A DNA stretch of 64,000 nt from Vibrio sp. J1-1 (GTDB taxonomy: Bacteria; Pseudomonadota; Gammaproteobacteria; Enterobacterales; Vibrionaceae): contig NZ_JAKKCM010000003.1 of the NCBI RefSeq assembly GCF_021728395.1, positions 1 to 64,000 on the forward strand. Direction: 5' to 3'. The notes under the pieces were generated by a model. That model was given only the letters and a program-made list of their open reading frames with translations. It did not search any database and was not told where the DNA came from. Below, piece after piece: positions 10,380-18,972 of this stretch. Every line of letters starts with the position of its first letter. The stretch's first letter is position 1. Both the position numbers and the translations under genes were made by a program.

Positions 10380-10504
10380 TCATTTCAGCGAGGTGAAAGA
10401 GTACAAGTGCTTTGGATCTACTTGTACTTTTTATTTGCTTCCCCCCTTCCAATCCTCGCCAAAATGACCATAATTGCCACCTCAATTTCTAAGAGGTTTA
10501 CATT

Positions 10505-10753
10505 ATGGATTGTCGACTAGGCTGTGGCGCATGTTGTATCGCCCCAAGTATCTCTTCACCGATACCCGGCATGCCAAACGGTAAGCCCGCTGGTGTTCGT
10601 TGCGTACAACTTAACGATGACAACCTTTGTAAACTTTTTGGTCAGCCAGAGCGCCCAAAAGTGTGCCATGATTTCAAACCATGCCCGGTTGTGTGTGGAA
10701 AGACCAACCAAGAAGCGCTGACGAATATTACTGAATTAGAGCAGTTAACGTAG
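10505..10753 (+). CDS. ykgJ: YkgJ family cysteine-cluster protein
   Basis: This 82-residue protein has nine cysteines in the YkgJ arrangement: CRLGCGACC (Cys3, Cys7, Cys10, Cys11), Cys33, Cys42, Cys54, Cys60 and Cys64. The family is annotated as a putative zinc- or iron-binding domain without known function. AAGAGG lies about ten bases before the ATG. It is close in type to ycgN upstream, yet the two are on opposite strands and are not an operon. Confidence 0.88.
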   Translation: MDCRLGCGACCIAPSISSPIPGMPNGKPAGVRCVQLNDDNLCKLFGQPERPKVCHDFKPCPVVCGKTNQEALTNITELEQLT

Positions 10754-10933
10754 CCCTTACACCTGTCTTTTATCCCCACGGCTCTATTGCGCAATCTTTG
10801 CTCTTTCGGTTGCATCTCTGAGACACTGTCGCACATACCAATCCTACTCTTATAGTTTCGTATTTTGCCTCACACTTAGCTGACAATCCTCAACTATGTT
10901 CAGCAGGTTATTGAATACAAAATAGGAAATTAT

Positions 10934-11632
10934 ATGAATAAGTATTTGGCTGAGGCTTTTGGTACGTTCTGGTTAGTACTAGGCGGTTGTGGCAGTGCAG
11001 TATTAGCAGCAGGGTTTCCTGAAGTCGGCATCGGACTGTTAGGTGTGGCGCTGGCATTTGGTTTAACCGTTCTTACCATGGCTTTTGCTATTGGCCATAT
11101 TTCTGGCTGCCACTTGAACCCTGCCGTGACAATTGGCCTTTGGACAGGTGGTCGTTTTGACATAAAAGAAGTTTTGCCTTACATCATCGCTCAGGTTGTC
11201 GGCGGTTTAATTGCGGGTGGCACACTTTATGTGATTGCATCGGGCCAAATGGGCTTTGATATTGTCGCCTCAGGATTTGCATCTAACGGTTACGGTGAAC
11301 ACTCACCAGGCCAGTACTCTATGTTGGCTGCTTTAGTAACAGAGATTGTCATGACCATGATGTTCTTGATTGTCATTATGGGTGCAACCGACAAACGTGC
11401 ACCTGAAGGGTTTGGGCCTATTGCTATCGGTTTGTGCTTAACGCTTATTCATTTAATCAGTATCCCTGTTACTAACACTTCGGTGAACCCTGCACGTAGT
11501 ACTGCGGTGGCTATTTATGTCGGTGACTGGGCTATCTCTCAATTATGGCTTTTCTGGATTGCGCCAATCATTGGTGGCGTTTTGGGTGCGGTTATCTATA
11601 AAAACTTATTGGCTTCAGACTTGGACAACTAA
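10934..11632 (+). CDS. aqpZ: Aquaporin Z
   Basis: AqpZ is an inner-membrane water channel. The 232-residue sequence has six membrane helices and both NPA half-helices: NPA at 62-64 ([11 protein letters not shown]) and NPA at 185-187 (TSVNPARST). Arg188 and His174 match the narrow aromatic/arginine filter of water-selective aquaporins, which argues against a glycerol facilitator. The length is that of E. coli AqpZ (231). AGGAAATT precedes the ATG. It is single-gene and convergent with recR, sharing the terminator region at 11685-11710. Confidence 0.96.
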   Translation: MNKYLAEAFGTFWLVLGGCGSAVLAAGFPEVGIGLLGVALAFGLTVLTMAFAIGHISGCHLNPAVTIGLWTGGRFDIKEVLPYIIAQVVGGLIAGGTLYVIASGQMGFDIVASGFASNGYGEHSPGQYSMLAALVTEIVMTMMFLIVIMGATDKRAPEGFGPIAIGLCLTLIHLISIPVTNTSVNPARSTAVAIYVGDWAISQLWLFWIAPIIGGVLGAVIYKNLLASDLDN

Positions 11633-11684
11633 CCGTCTTACTGAGCCATAAATAAGACAATAGTATCAATCGATAAATAAACAG

Positions 11685-11710
11685 AAAAAGCCGCTGAATT
11701 CAGCGGCTTT
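11685..11710 (-). terminator. Terminator for the dnaX-ybaB-recR transcript
   Basis: A 24-base perfect palindrome (11687-11710) reads on the minus strand as a strong GC stem followed by a five-base T run. It lies four bases past the recR stop. It could also weakly stop aqpZ transcription from the other side. Confidence 0.85.
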
Positions 11711-11713
11711 CCA

Positions 11714-12313
11714 TTATAACTTGTGTCGACCTAAGAGTGAGTGTGACAACGTGGTGCCATCGACAAGCTCAAGTTCACCGCCGACCGGAACGCCATGTGC
11801 GATTCGGCTTGCCTCGACTTGATGCTCTCTACACAATTCCGCAATGTAATGTGCTGTTGCTTCCCCTTCTACCGTTGGGTTGGTAGCAAGAATCACTTCA
11901 GCGATATCACCTCTACGAAGACGATAATCGAGTACATCTAAACCAATATCACTTGGACCGATACCATCAAGCGGAGATAAATGTCCCATCAATACAAAGT
12001 ATCGCCCAGAGTACTGGCCCGTCGCCTCTACCGCTGCAATGTCTGCCGGGCTTTCTACCACGCAAATTTGGCCATTTTCCTGGCGTTTTGGGTTAGTACA
12101 AATGTGGCAAACTTCTTCTTCAGTAAAAGTACGACACTCGGAACAATGGCCAATTTCCGTCATTGCCTGACTAAGTGCATCGGCGAGTTGTAAGCCGCCT
12201 TTTCTATCTCGCTGTAACAAATGAAAGGCCATACGCTGCGCCGACTTGGGGCCAACCCCAGGTAGACAACGTAAGGCCTCCATCAACTGTTCCAGCATAT
12301 GACTGGTACGCAT
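11714..12313 (-). CDS. recR: Recombination mediator RecR
   Basis: RecR works with RecO (and RecF) to load RecA on SSB-coated gapped DNA. The 199-residue protein has an N-terminal helix-hairpin-helix ([11 protein letters not shown], 17-27), a four-cysteine zinc finger (Cys57, Cys60, Cys69, Cys72) and a TOPRIM domain beginning [14 protein letters not shown] (83-96). It ends the block dnaX-ybaB-recR in the same order as in E. coli; the gap to ybaB is 30 bases. All expected elements are intact. Confidence 0.97.
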   Translation of the reverse strand: MRTSHMLEQLMEALRCLPGVGPKSAQRMAFHLLQRDRKGGLQLADALSQAMTEIGHCSECRTFTEEEVCHICTNPKRQENGQICVVESPADIAAVEATGQYSGRYFVLMGHLSPLDGIGPSDIGLDVLDYRLRRGDIAEVILATNPTVEGEATAHYIAELCREHQVEASRIAHGVPVGGELELVDGTTLSHSLLGRHKL

Positions 12314-12343
12314 TGAAAGTCCGCTTAGTTAAATTTCAGCAGG

Positions 12344-12673
12344 TTAAAATGGCATCTTCATACCTGGTGGTAGTTGCATACCGCCAGTGACTTCTGCCAT
12401 TTTCTCTTTTTGAGTTTCTTCAACGCGACGAGCCGCATCGTTGAATGCCGCCGCAATCAAATCTTCCAGCATTTCTTTGTCGTCTTCCATCAAGCTTTCA
12501 TCGATGTCAACACGACGTACACTGTGGCTACCAGTGATTGTAATTTTAACTAGACCAGCACCAGACTCGCCAGTTACTTCCATATTCGCAATTTCTTCTT
12601 GAAGCTTTTGCATGCGATCTTGCATTTGCTGGGCTTGCTTCATTAGGTTGCCCATACCGCCTTTACCAAACAT
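12344..12673 (-). CDS. ybaB: Nucleoid-associated protein YbaB/EbfC
   Basis: YbaB is a small dimeric DNA-binding protein. The frame is open up to 12823, but the ATG at 12673 gives the standard 109-residue protein beginning [16 protein letters not shown], with an AGAGA tract upstream. The sequence shows the long N-terminal helix rich in Gln and Met, the [11 protein letters not shown] strand and the C-terminal methionine-rich tail. It lies between dnaX and recR, as in most proteobacteria. Confidence 0.95.
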   Translation of the reverse strand: MFGKGGMGNLMKQAQQMQDRMQKLQEEIANMEVTGESGAGLVKITITGSHSVRRVDIDESLMEDDKEMLEDLIAAAFNDAARRVEETQKEKMAEVTGGMQLPPGMKMPF

Positions 12674-12933
12674 GTTTATCTCTCTGGTTTGTGATACCAA
12701 TCGTAGTAAATAACTGGTCATTCTAGCTTGTGAAAATACTCGATGACATCGTTGCACTTTTCGTTTCAAAAGTAAGTTGATTGTAGAATAACTACTTATC
12801 GAAAAATTGCGCCTTGTCCTCAAGCATTTTTCCTGCGCTATTTCTGCTCACTTATTTACTGTGATTGCTATGAGGTGTTGCATCAATTAATGGGGTTATG
12901 ACTTCACGTTTTCAACCCCACTCCGTTCGATTA

Positions 12934-15093
12934 TTAGATAGGACGCACGCTATCTTTCACAAGCTCTGCAGCAAATCGACGTTCGATAAAATGAACGTTT
13001 GGATCGTTTTCCAGACTATTCAGCGCTTGTTGTAACTTTTCTTGATAGAGTCGATCTCGCAATTCTAAAGGTGTCTCACCAGCATCACTGATTTCCACAG
13101 TTAAATGGCAATCTTCACACAAAAGTGTATTTAGGGCTTTGAGCAATTCACCTTGTGCTCTATCTGTATTTAAGTGTGCCTGGCTACTTCTCAGTTGCAA
13201 AGAAACCGTGGAACCTTCTTTACTATAATGTGAGTTTAGCGCAAGTTGCTCCACCAGCTTAGGCATATTCATTAGACTGATTAGCTTTGCCCACTCATTT
13301 TGCTCTAGAGATTCATCAACCAGCTTTTGCGCCATTTCAGGTGTTTTCTCATGCTCAAGCGCTTGCTTGAGCTGCGTAGGTGTCAGTTTCGTATTAACTT
13401 TTGTCTCAGTAGGTTTACTTGGACGCCAGCGATACGCTTCTTCAACGACTTGCTCTTCAGCTTGAGACATAGAGCTTGGCGACACCTGCGCGGAACTGCC
13501 GTGTCTTTGCGCTACACGATCAAGAACCGACTCTGGTTTAGCAGATGTCGCTTTAGGCTTTTTTGGACCACCACTTTGCTGCGGGGCGTTTTGTTGTAAG
13601 CCCTGACGCTGAGAGCGGAGTTGATGACGCAAGCCACTTAACCCTCCACGAGCAGGGGCTGCTGGAGCACGCTCTGAGGCTTGTTGAGGCGGTTCCTGAT
13701 GCTGCGGTGCTGGGTTCTCACTCATTGGTGGCGCCATGTCATATTGTGCTGGTGGCGTTTCGTACTCGGCTGGTTGATATTCAGGCTGGTACTGAGGCTC
13801 TTCCTGCATCGGAGCTGGATTGTTCTGGCTAGCTGGTTGAGAAACCGGCTGCTGTGGCGGCATATGCGCTGGGCGCTGCTGCGGTTGTTGAACCGACGTT
13901 TGCTGATTTGGTGTTGCTTGTACTGGCGCAACATTTACCTGACCAGAACTTGGCGCCGACGCCGATTGAGATTGAGTAGCAGTAGAAATAATGTTGGCAC
14001 CGTTATTTGCTGACGGGCGAAAAGCCATCATACGCAATACGATCATTTCCATGCCAACGCGGCCGTTTGGCGACAACGCGAGGTCTTCACGACCTTTTAT
14101 CGCAACCTGATAATAAAGCTGCACATCTTGTGGACTGAGCGCTTTACTTAATAATTCTATTTTTTCTGCATCTGGCTGAGCTTGATCTAAGGTAGATGGC
14201 AAAGCTTGATACATGGCAATTCGATGTAATTGGGAAGCCAACTGTTGCAACAAGCCGTCCCACTCGACACCATTTGACGCCAGTTGTTGGATTTTCTCTA
14301 AGGCTTGTTGAGGCTGCTTGCTACTGATCGACTCAAGTAAGTGAATAGCCTGATCGGTGTCGATCGTGCCGAGCATATGGCTAACGGTATCCACTTGTAC
14401 CACACCATTGCCTAAAGCAATCGCTTGATCCGTCAGACTCAGTGCATCACGCATACTGCCATCAGCCGCATGGGAGATCATACCCAAAGCTTTAGAGTCT
14501 GCTGAAACCTGCTCTTGCTCAAGGATATAATCAAGCTGCTGGTGAATCTCATCAACACTGATTGGCTTCAGATGAAACTGCAGACAACGAGACAAAATCG
14601 TCACAGGCAGCTTTTGCGGATCGGTTGTCGCCAATAAGAACTTGACGTATTCCGGTGGCTCTTCCAATGTTTTCAACAGCGCATTGAAAGAGTGACGTGA
14701 CAGCATGTGTACCTCATCGATGAGATACACCTTAAAGCGCCCGCGAGCTGGTTTATACTGAACGTTGTCTAACAGTTCTCGAGTGTCTTCAACTTTAGTA
14801 CGTGAAGCCGCATCGATTTCTAGCAGGTCAACAAATCGACCCTCATCGATTTCGCGGCAAGTATCGCACTGACCACAAGGTGTTGCGGTAATTCCGGTTT
14901 CACAGTTCAGCCCTTTGGCGAACAAACGGCCGATACTCGTCTTACCAACACCACGAGTACCACTAAACAAATACGCATGATGGAGGCGATTTTGCGCTAA
15001 CGCATTCTCCAATGCCGTAAGAACATGTTTTTGTCCCACGACTTGGTCAAACTTATTAGGACGCCATTTTCGCGCTAAAGCTAAATAACTCAT
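12934..15093 (-). CDS. dnaX: DNA polymerase III subunits tau and gamma
   Basis: DnaX is the clamp-loader ATPase. The full 719-residue product corresponds to tau, which also bridges the polymerase cores and DnaB. Walker A GTRGVGKT is at 45-52; zinc-module cysteines are 64, 73, 76 and 79; Walker B is in VYLIDEVHML and the SRC sensor in LSRCLQF. A Pro/Gln/Ala-rich linker occupies about 370-500, longer than in E. coli. Domain V at the C-terminus binds the polymerase. A programmed -1 frameshift site at codons 510-512 would yield a 513-residue gamma form (separate entry). The gene is followed by ybaB and recR and preceded eight bases upstream by apt, so apt-dnaX may be cotranscribed. Confidence 0.97.
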   Translation of the reverse strand: MSYLALARKWRPNKFDQVVGQKHVLTALENALAQNRLHHAYLFSGTRGVGKTSIGRLFAKGLNCETGITATPCGQCDTCREIDEGRFVDLLEIDAASRTKVEDTRELLDNVQYKPARGRFKVYLIDEVHMLSRHSFNALLKTLEEPPEYVKFLLATTDPQKLPVTILSRCLQFHLKPISVDEIHQQLDYILEQEQVSADSKALGMISHAADGSMRDALSLTDQAIALGNGVVQVDTVSHMLGTIDTDQAIHLLESISSKQPQQALEKIQQLASNGVEWDGLLQQLASQLHRIAMYQALPSTLDQAQPDAEKIELLSKALSPQDVQLYYQVAIKGREDLALSPNGRVGMEMIVLRMMAFRPSANNGANIISTATQSQSASAPSSGQVNVAPVQATPNQQTSVQQPQQRPAHMPPQQPVSQPASQNNPAPMQEEPQYQPEYQPAEYETPPAQYDMAPPMSENPAPQHQEPPQQASERAPAAPARGGLSGLRHQLRSQRQGLQQNAPQQSGGPKKPKATSAKPESVLDRVAQRHGSSAQVSPSSMSQAEEQVVEEAYRWRPSKPTETKVNTKLTPTQLKQALEHEKTPEMAQKLVDESLEQNEWAKLISLMNMPKLVEQLALNSHYSKEGSTVSLQLRSSQAHLNTDRAQGELLKALNTLLCEDCHLTVEISDAGETPLELRDRLYQEKLQQALNSLENDPNVHFIERRFAAELVKDSVRPI
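13528..13566 (-). promoter_or_regulatory. Programmed -1 ribosomal frameshift signal in dnaX
   Basis: On the coding strand, codons 510-512 are CCA AAA AAG, which contain the slippery heptamer A AAA AAG (13564-13558) in the correct phase. Slipping back one base gives GCC then TAA, so translation would stop after one extra alanine, producing a 513-residue gamma subunit. Seven bases after the heptamer, CGAC-A-TCTG pairs with CAGA-GTCG around a six-base loop (13550-13528), the stimulatory stem-loop expected at such sites. E. coli dnaX uses the same heptamer. No clear internal Shine-Dalgarno was found, only a GTGGTGG tract just upstream. Confidence 0.88.
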
Positions 15094-15101
15094 TGAATGT
15101 A

Positions 15102-15647
15102 TTAATGTCCTTCGAAATCGCAGATGCTGTACACATTTAGACCTAAGGCTTCTAAACGCTTGTCACCACCGATTTCAGGTAGATTGATAACGAATGCCGC
15201 ATGCTCAACTTCCCCACCTAGCTGGCGAATCAGTTTCGTTGTTGCTTCGATAGTACCGCCAGTGGCTAGCAAATCGTCGACAACAAGTACTTTGTCACCG
15301 GCTACGATCGCGTCAGTATGGATTTCTAATGTATCCATTCCGTACTCTAACTCATAGGACTGAGCAATCGTTGGGCGTGGCAGTTTGCCTGGCTTACGCA
15401 CTGGAACAAAACCAACACCTAGCTCAAGCGCTAATGGTGCACCAAACAGAAAACCTCGTGCTTCTGTTCCCACAACTTTTGTGAATCCCATTTCTTTGTA
15501 ACGTTCTACCAATAAACCTATCGTCGCCTGATACGCTTTTGCGTCTTCTAAAAGGCTGGTTACGTCGCGGAAAAGGATGCCAGGTTTTGGGTAATCTTGG
15601 ATGCTTTTGATGCTAGATTTGATCAGTGAAATTGTTTCTGTAGTCAT
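15102..15647 (-). CDS. apt: Adenine phosphoribosyltransferase
   Basis: Apt salvages adenine to AMP using PRPP. The 181-residue protein has the type I PRTase PRPP-binding motif [13 protein letters not shown] near residues 120-132 and the family segment [10 protein letters not shown] near 26-35. It precedes dnaX by eight bases, the E. coli order. The upstream Shine-Dalgarno is weak. No regulatory element was recognised; the 160 bases before it separate it from ybaN. Confidence 0.95.
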   Translation of the reverse strand: MTTETISLIKSSIKSIQDYPKPGILFRDVTSLLEDAKAYQATIGLLVERYKEMGFTKVVGTEARGFLFGAPLALELGVGFVPVRKPGKLPRPTIAQSYELEYGMDTLEIHTDAIVAGDKVLVVDDLLATGGTIEATTKLIRQLGGEVEHAAFVINLPEIGGDKRLEALGLNVYSICDFEGH

Positions 15648-15810
15648 AATACCGATTTACTTAGATTGGCTCATCACCCTCTCGCTATCTCAGTATCACG
15701 AGGGCAACGAACAATAGGTTTTCATCGCTGTGTGCATATATCCGTAAAACTCACAGGCGCTGAAAATACAAACGCCCACTCGAAGAGCGGGCACACTATT
15801 CCCTACAATC

Positions 15811-16197
15811 TTAGTGATTTTCTTCTCGGTCAGCAACCAACTCAATCACAGGTAGACGCATAAACCAGCTAAGTAAAACGATTGCCATTACTAAAAGTAC
15901 AATTTTTACCCAAACAACAGGAACAACGACGATCGAAATGGTAAAACTGAGTACAATAAAAATCGCGCCACGCTGTTTTACTTTGGACTCGACGGCTTTA
16001 TTTTGATTCCAGTTATACAGAATAGGACCAAAAGTTTTGTGATGATGTAACCAATGGTGGAATGCTGGGCTCCCTCGCATAAAACACGCGCTGGCAAGCA
16101 AGATAAACGGAGTAGTTGGTAAGAGAGGAAGGGCAATCCCGGCGATGCCGAGCAAAATGCAGAGCCCACCAACGGTATTGAAAAAGTAACGTTTCAT
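15811..16197 (-). CDS. ybaN: YbaN family inner-membrane protein (DUF454)
   Basis: This 128-residue membrane protein has four hydrophobic segments, near 8-25, 28-42, 75-90 and 95-112. The family signature is GLPLLPTTPFILLA-like: here LPLLPTTPFILLASACF at 23-39, followed by RGSPAFHHWLHHH. Family members are uncharacterised. In E. coli ybaN is also next to apt, which supports orthology. Confidence 0.9.
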   Translation of the reverse strand: MKRYFFNTVGGLCILLGIAGIALPLLPTTPFILLASACFMRGSPAFHHWLHHHKTFGPILYNWNQNKAVESKVKQRGAIFIVLSFTISIVVVPVVWVKIVLLVMAIVLLSWFMRLPVIELVADREENH

Positions 16198-16232
16198 ACG
16201 ATGGTGGACTCCAGAATACGATAGCTAGTTCA

Positions 16233-16361
16233 TTAGCCCGCGTAACCGTTAAGCACGCGCAGCCATGTTAGCGTTGCAGGTAATGTTGGGATCATAAGTA
16301 CTGCAACGAAACCTAAAAAGTAAAAAATATTATAAGGCTCTTTAAACTCTTTGTCTGCCAT
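16233..16361 (-). CDS. Small predicted membrane protein, 42 residues
   Basis: A short frame not usually caught by length filters. It begins MADKEFKEPYNIFYF, has one hydrophobic stretch (about 12-34, including FVAVLMIPTLPATLTWL) and ends NGYAG. A GAGAAGAAG tract lies five to thirteen bases before the ATG. It is in the same orientation as ybaN, 35 bases upstream of it, so the two may be cotranscribed. I do not recognise a family. The well-formed polar start, single helix and ribosome binding site make it likely to be real. Confidence 0.6.
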   Translation of the reverse strand: MADKEFKEPYNIFYFLGFVAVLMIPTLPATLTWLRVLNGYAG

Positions 16362-16538
16362 GATGCTTCTTCTCACTATTTGACTTTGCTTCTCCCATGC
16401 CGCAACGTTAAGCGCACGTTACACAAATGGGTCATTATTGTTTAGGCGCTGACTATACCTTATACAGCCAATGATAAACACAAGCAAAAAGTAAGGTTAT
16501 TCCTCCTCAACTTGTTTTATTTGATCTAAACCCGCAGA

Positions 16539-16567
16539 AAAAAAGCAGCTTTCTCAGCTGCTTTTTT
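16539..16567 (-). terminator. Terminator after rssB
   Basis: Twelve-base arms (16539-16550 and 16556-16567) form a perfect stem with a five-base loop. A and T runs on both sides make it usable in either direction. It sits 25 bases past the rssB stop. Confidence 0.88.
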
Positions 16568-16591
16568 ATTGATAGGTAGGGATTTGATTTA

Positions 16592-17689
16592 TCAACTGTG
16601 ACGAGTAATGTTAAGGCTAAAGCTTGAAGAGCCGAGACACCCAATGGATAGTTGTCCGGTTGTACTTAACGGTAAGTCTCGCGTAATGAAGTTTTTCAAA
16701 CTGCCATCACCCAGGCTATTTCCAGCCGCGATATGCTGGTTAGAAACACCATTTGACCATTGACTATCCAAGCCTGCTGGCAAGATGGAAACGGTTGACG
16801 AAGCCAGGTCCGCAATACCAAATACAGCATTAACTGGCCCAGCACATTCAGAGCATTCAATGCCTTTCTCCAGAATACCTACGATGTCTTTAAGGTCTGC
16901 ACTGAAACTCTTTAAGTTACGTAAGTAATCATCAAATAGAGCCCTGATGAGTAATGTTGTCCCTACTCCACATTTATCCTGGGAAGCGGAATCAACCAAG
17001 TAGAAAGCAAACTGCCCATTCATCAACCATCGATAGTCAAACACTAATGGCATGACGTCCGTCGATTGAAGTAAACGGTACGAGCATCGCCAGTCTCCTT
17101 GAGAAGCGTCTTTATCCGGTAATAACGCATGAAGCAAATCTCTTGCCGCACTCGGGTTTTCTTGCAAGTATTCTAAATGCCAGTGAAGCTCTTGTTCATC
17201 TGGTATTTCTCCACCATCATCAACTCTGAACCACTGACTTGAAAAGTCACGTTGTTCAGAAAAATGACAGTCGCAATCCTCAAGCGTATTATCGATGGCT
17301 TGTGATAAATGTTTATAGTTACCTATCGGTTTGGGAAGAAAGTCTTTAATACCAAAACGCAAAGCCTTTGCGACATCTGACATTTCATCAGTGCCAGATA
17401 CCACTATGAGCGGCAGCGATGGATATTCCAGGCTGACTTCTTCGACGAACTCTATACCATCTAATAACGGCATAGATAAATCACATAAGACAAGATCGGG
17501 TTGGCGTTCCCTAAGTTGTTGAAGTGCGTCTAAGCCATTTTCAGCTTCTACTACCTCAAAACCCTGACTTTCTAAATAAGCATTGGTTACGTTACGAAAA
17601 ATTGCGTCATCATCCACTAACATAATAAGTTTATGATTAACCGCTTCTTCCGCCGAGACCATTGCCGTTTGACTGTGAGCCTTAAGCAT
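16592..17689 (-). CDS. rssB: RssB-like response regulator with PP2C-like output domain
   Basis: The 365-residue protein has an N-terminal receiver (about 20-140) with acidic pocket residues Asp26-28, phospho-acceptor Asp70 in LVLCDLSMP, Ser98 and Lys120. The segment AKALRFGIKDFLPKP closely matches E. coli RssB. The C-terminal half has the degenerate SpoIIE/PP2C fold of RssB (LLIRALFDDYL, then CGVGTTLL-type strands) and lacks obvious metal-binding phosphatase motifs. RssB delivers RpoS to ClpXP. The frame extends to a GTG at 17704, but the ATG at 17689 has an AGGTG tract eight bases upstream. It is alone in its transcript. Orthology is likely; target specificity is inferred. Confidence 0.85.
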   Translation of the reverse strand: MLKAHSQTAMVSAEEAVNHKLIMLVDDDAIFRNVTNAYLESQGFEVVEAENGLDALQQLRERQPDLVLCDLSMPLLDGIEFVEEVSLEYPSLPLIVVSGTDEMSDVAKALRFGIKDFLPKPIGNYKHLSQAIDNTLEDCDCHFSEQRDFSSQWFRVDDGGEIPDEQELHWHLEYLQENPSAARDLLHALLPDKDASQGDWRCSYRLLQSTDVMPLVFDYRWLMNGQFAFYLVDSASQDKCGVGTTLLIRALFDDYLRNLKSFSADLKDIVGILEKGIECSECAGPVNAVFGIADLASSTVSILPAGLDSQWSNGVSNQHIAAGNSLGDGSLKNFITRDLPLSTTGQLSIGCLGSSSFSLNITRHS

Positions 17690-17986
17690 ACCTTTACACC
17701 TCACATTGGTCAGTCAAAAACAAGTTTTTATTAAGTCGTTATTATTATTGTGCTTTTATCGTGGGATCCCCTGCCAATTAAAGGCTTAGGTGGTCTCACC
17801 TCGTTATAAAACGTAGTCTGAAAAAAGCGTTTATACAAATATTCGTTGATATAACGTTGCTATATCAATGTTTGCTCATAGTGACCTGCTGTGGTCAAAT
17901 AGTGCAACATGTTGACTTAAAGCAATCTTTAATACCAAAGTTAATTATAAATTAGCGTTGATTAGTAACTTAATGTGTCTGGAAAT
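17690..17986. promoter_or_regulatory. Divergent rssB-lysR intergenic region with inverted repeat
   Basis: TTGATATA (17846-17853) and TATATCAA (17861-17868) are perfect complements around seven bases, about 120 bases before the LysR-type gene. Such interrupted dyads are the usual form of LysR-family operators, so autoregulation is plausible but unproven. The rest is AT-rich promoter-like sequence. Confidence 0.4.
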
Positions 17987-18862
17987 ATGAAATTAGATGA
18001 TTTAAACCTATTTCGATTGGTTGTCGAAAATGGGAGCTATACAGCAACTTCACGGAAAACTATGATTCCAGTTGCAACCATCACCCGACGCATTCAAGCG
18101 CTAGAAGACTCCGTCAATCTTAGACTACTGAACCGTCATGCACGTAAGCTTTCTCTCACCGAAGCTGGTGAACGTTTTTACAAAGAATGCTCACCACTAC
18201 TGCAAAGCCTGACATCTACCGCCGAGGAAATCACTGACGACTGTCGTGGCGCATCCGGGCGAATCAAAATATCAGCTCCATACAATCTGACTAAACGTAT
18301 GATGATGCCGATGTTCAATGGCTTTATGAAGCAGTACCCGGATATCAATATTGAGCTAACAACAGAGAATAATGCGGATAAACTTGATCCAACGGAATGG
18401 GACGTCATCTTCCGCGTTGGTCCGCAACGTGACTCCAGCTTGATTGCTCGCAAGGTTGGCGAGGTAAAAGATATTTTAGTGGCCAGTCCTGGTTACCTGA
18501 AGGCAAACCCGGCTCCAGAGCACGCTGAAGAGCTCTCTAAGCACTCTTTACTAAAAGGCTACCCGTTAATAAAGTGGACGCTAAATAACAGTAAAGGTGA
18601 GTCTGTAGTCAACGTTGAACGTGGTCGCTTTCAGGCCAATGCCCTAAATGTGGTTCGTAGTAGCTGTTCTGAAGGGCTAGGTATTACCTTGATGCCGAAT
18701 GTCATGATCAAAGAATACATTGAACGTGGTGATTTAATTCGCGTCCTACCAGACTGGAGCGCCAACCCTCGTGACATTTACATGCTTTACAACCATAAAG
18801 ACCATTTGCCAGAAAAGGTACGCCTTTTCATTGACTACGTGATCGCATACAACATTCACTAA
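17987..18862 (+). CDS. LysR family transcriptional regulator
   Basis: The 291-residue product begins with the LysR winged helix-turn-helix (LDDLNLFRLVVENGSYTATS, 3-22, through RRIQALEDSVNLRLLNRHARKLSLTEAGE). An effector-binding domain from about 90 to the end includes GRIKISAPYNLT and DVIFRVGP. It resembles the DhcR/AaeR-like group, often repressors or activators of a neighbouring metabolic gene. A GTG at 17975 is in frame; the ATG at 17987 is preferred because LysR proteins start just before the first helix. It converges on the PL8 lyase gene and is divergent from rssB. Its target is not evident. Confidence 0.9.
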   Translation: MKLDDLNLFRLVVENGSYTATSRKTMIPVATITRRIQALEDSVNLRLLNRHARKLSLTEAGERFYKECSPLLQSLTSTAEEITDDCRGASGRIKISAPYNLTKRMMMPMFNGFMKQYPDINIELTTENNADKLDPTEWDVIFRVGPQRDSSLIARKVGEVKDILVASPGYLKANPAPEHAEELSKHSLLKGYPLIKWTLNNSKGESVVNVERGRFQANALNVVRSSCSEGLGITLMPNVMIKEYIERGDLIRVLPDWSANPRDIYMLYNHKDHLPEKVRLFIDYVIAYNIH

Positions 18863-18902
18863 GCCATCCAGTACCTTTAGCTCAGTTTAGGTTCTTCATT
18901 AA

Positions 18903-18933
18903 TAAAAAACGGCGACCCGATACGGTCGCCGTT
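18903..18933 (-). terminator. Terminator after the PL8 lyase gene
   Basis: Ten-base arms AACGGCGACC/GGTCGCCGTT enclose six bases. On the minus strand they are followed by a T run. It lies about 40 bases beyond the lyase stop and may also block convergent lysR transcription. Confidence 0.85.
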
Positions 18934-18972
18934 GAGTATTAACGAGCTAATTTATTCAGGATTCACCCACCA

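Noticed and set aside
13327-14013. Plus-strand open frames opposite the dnaX linker
   Set aside because: Arg/Leu/Trp-rich antisense of the Gln/Pro-rich linker, with no start signal; dnaX fully explains the region.
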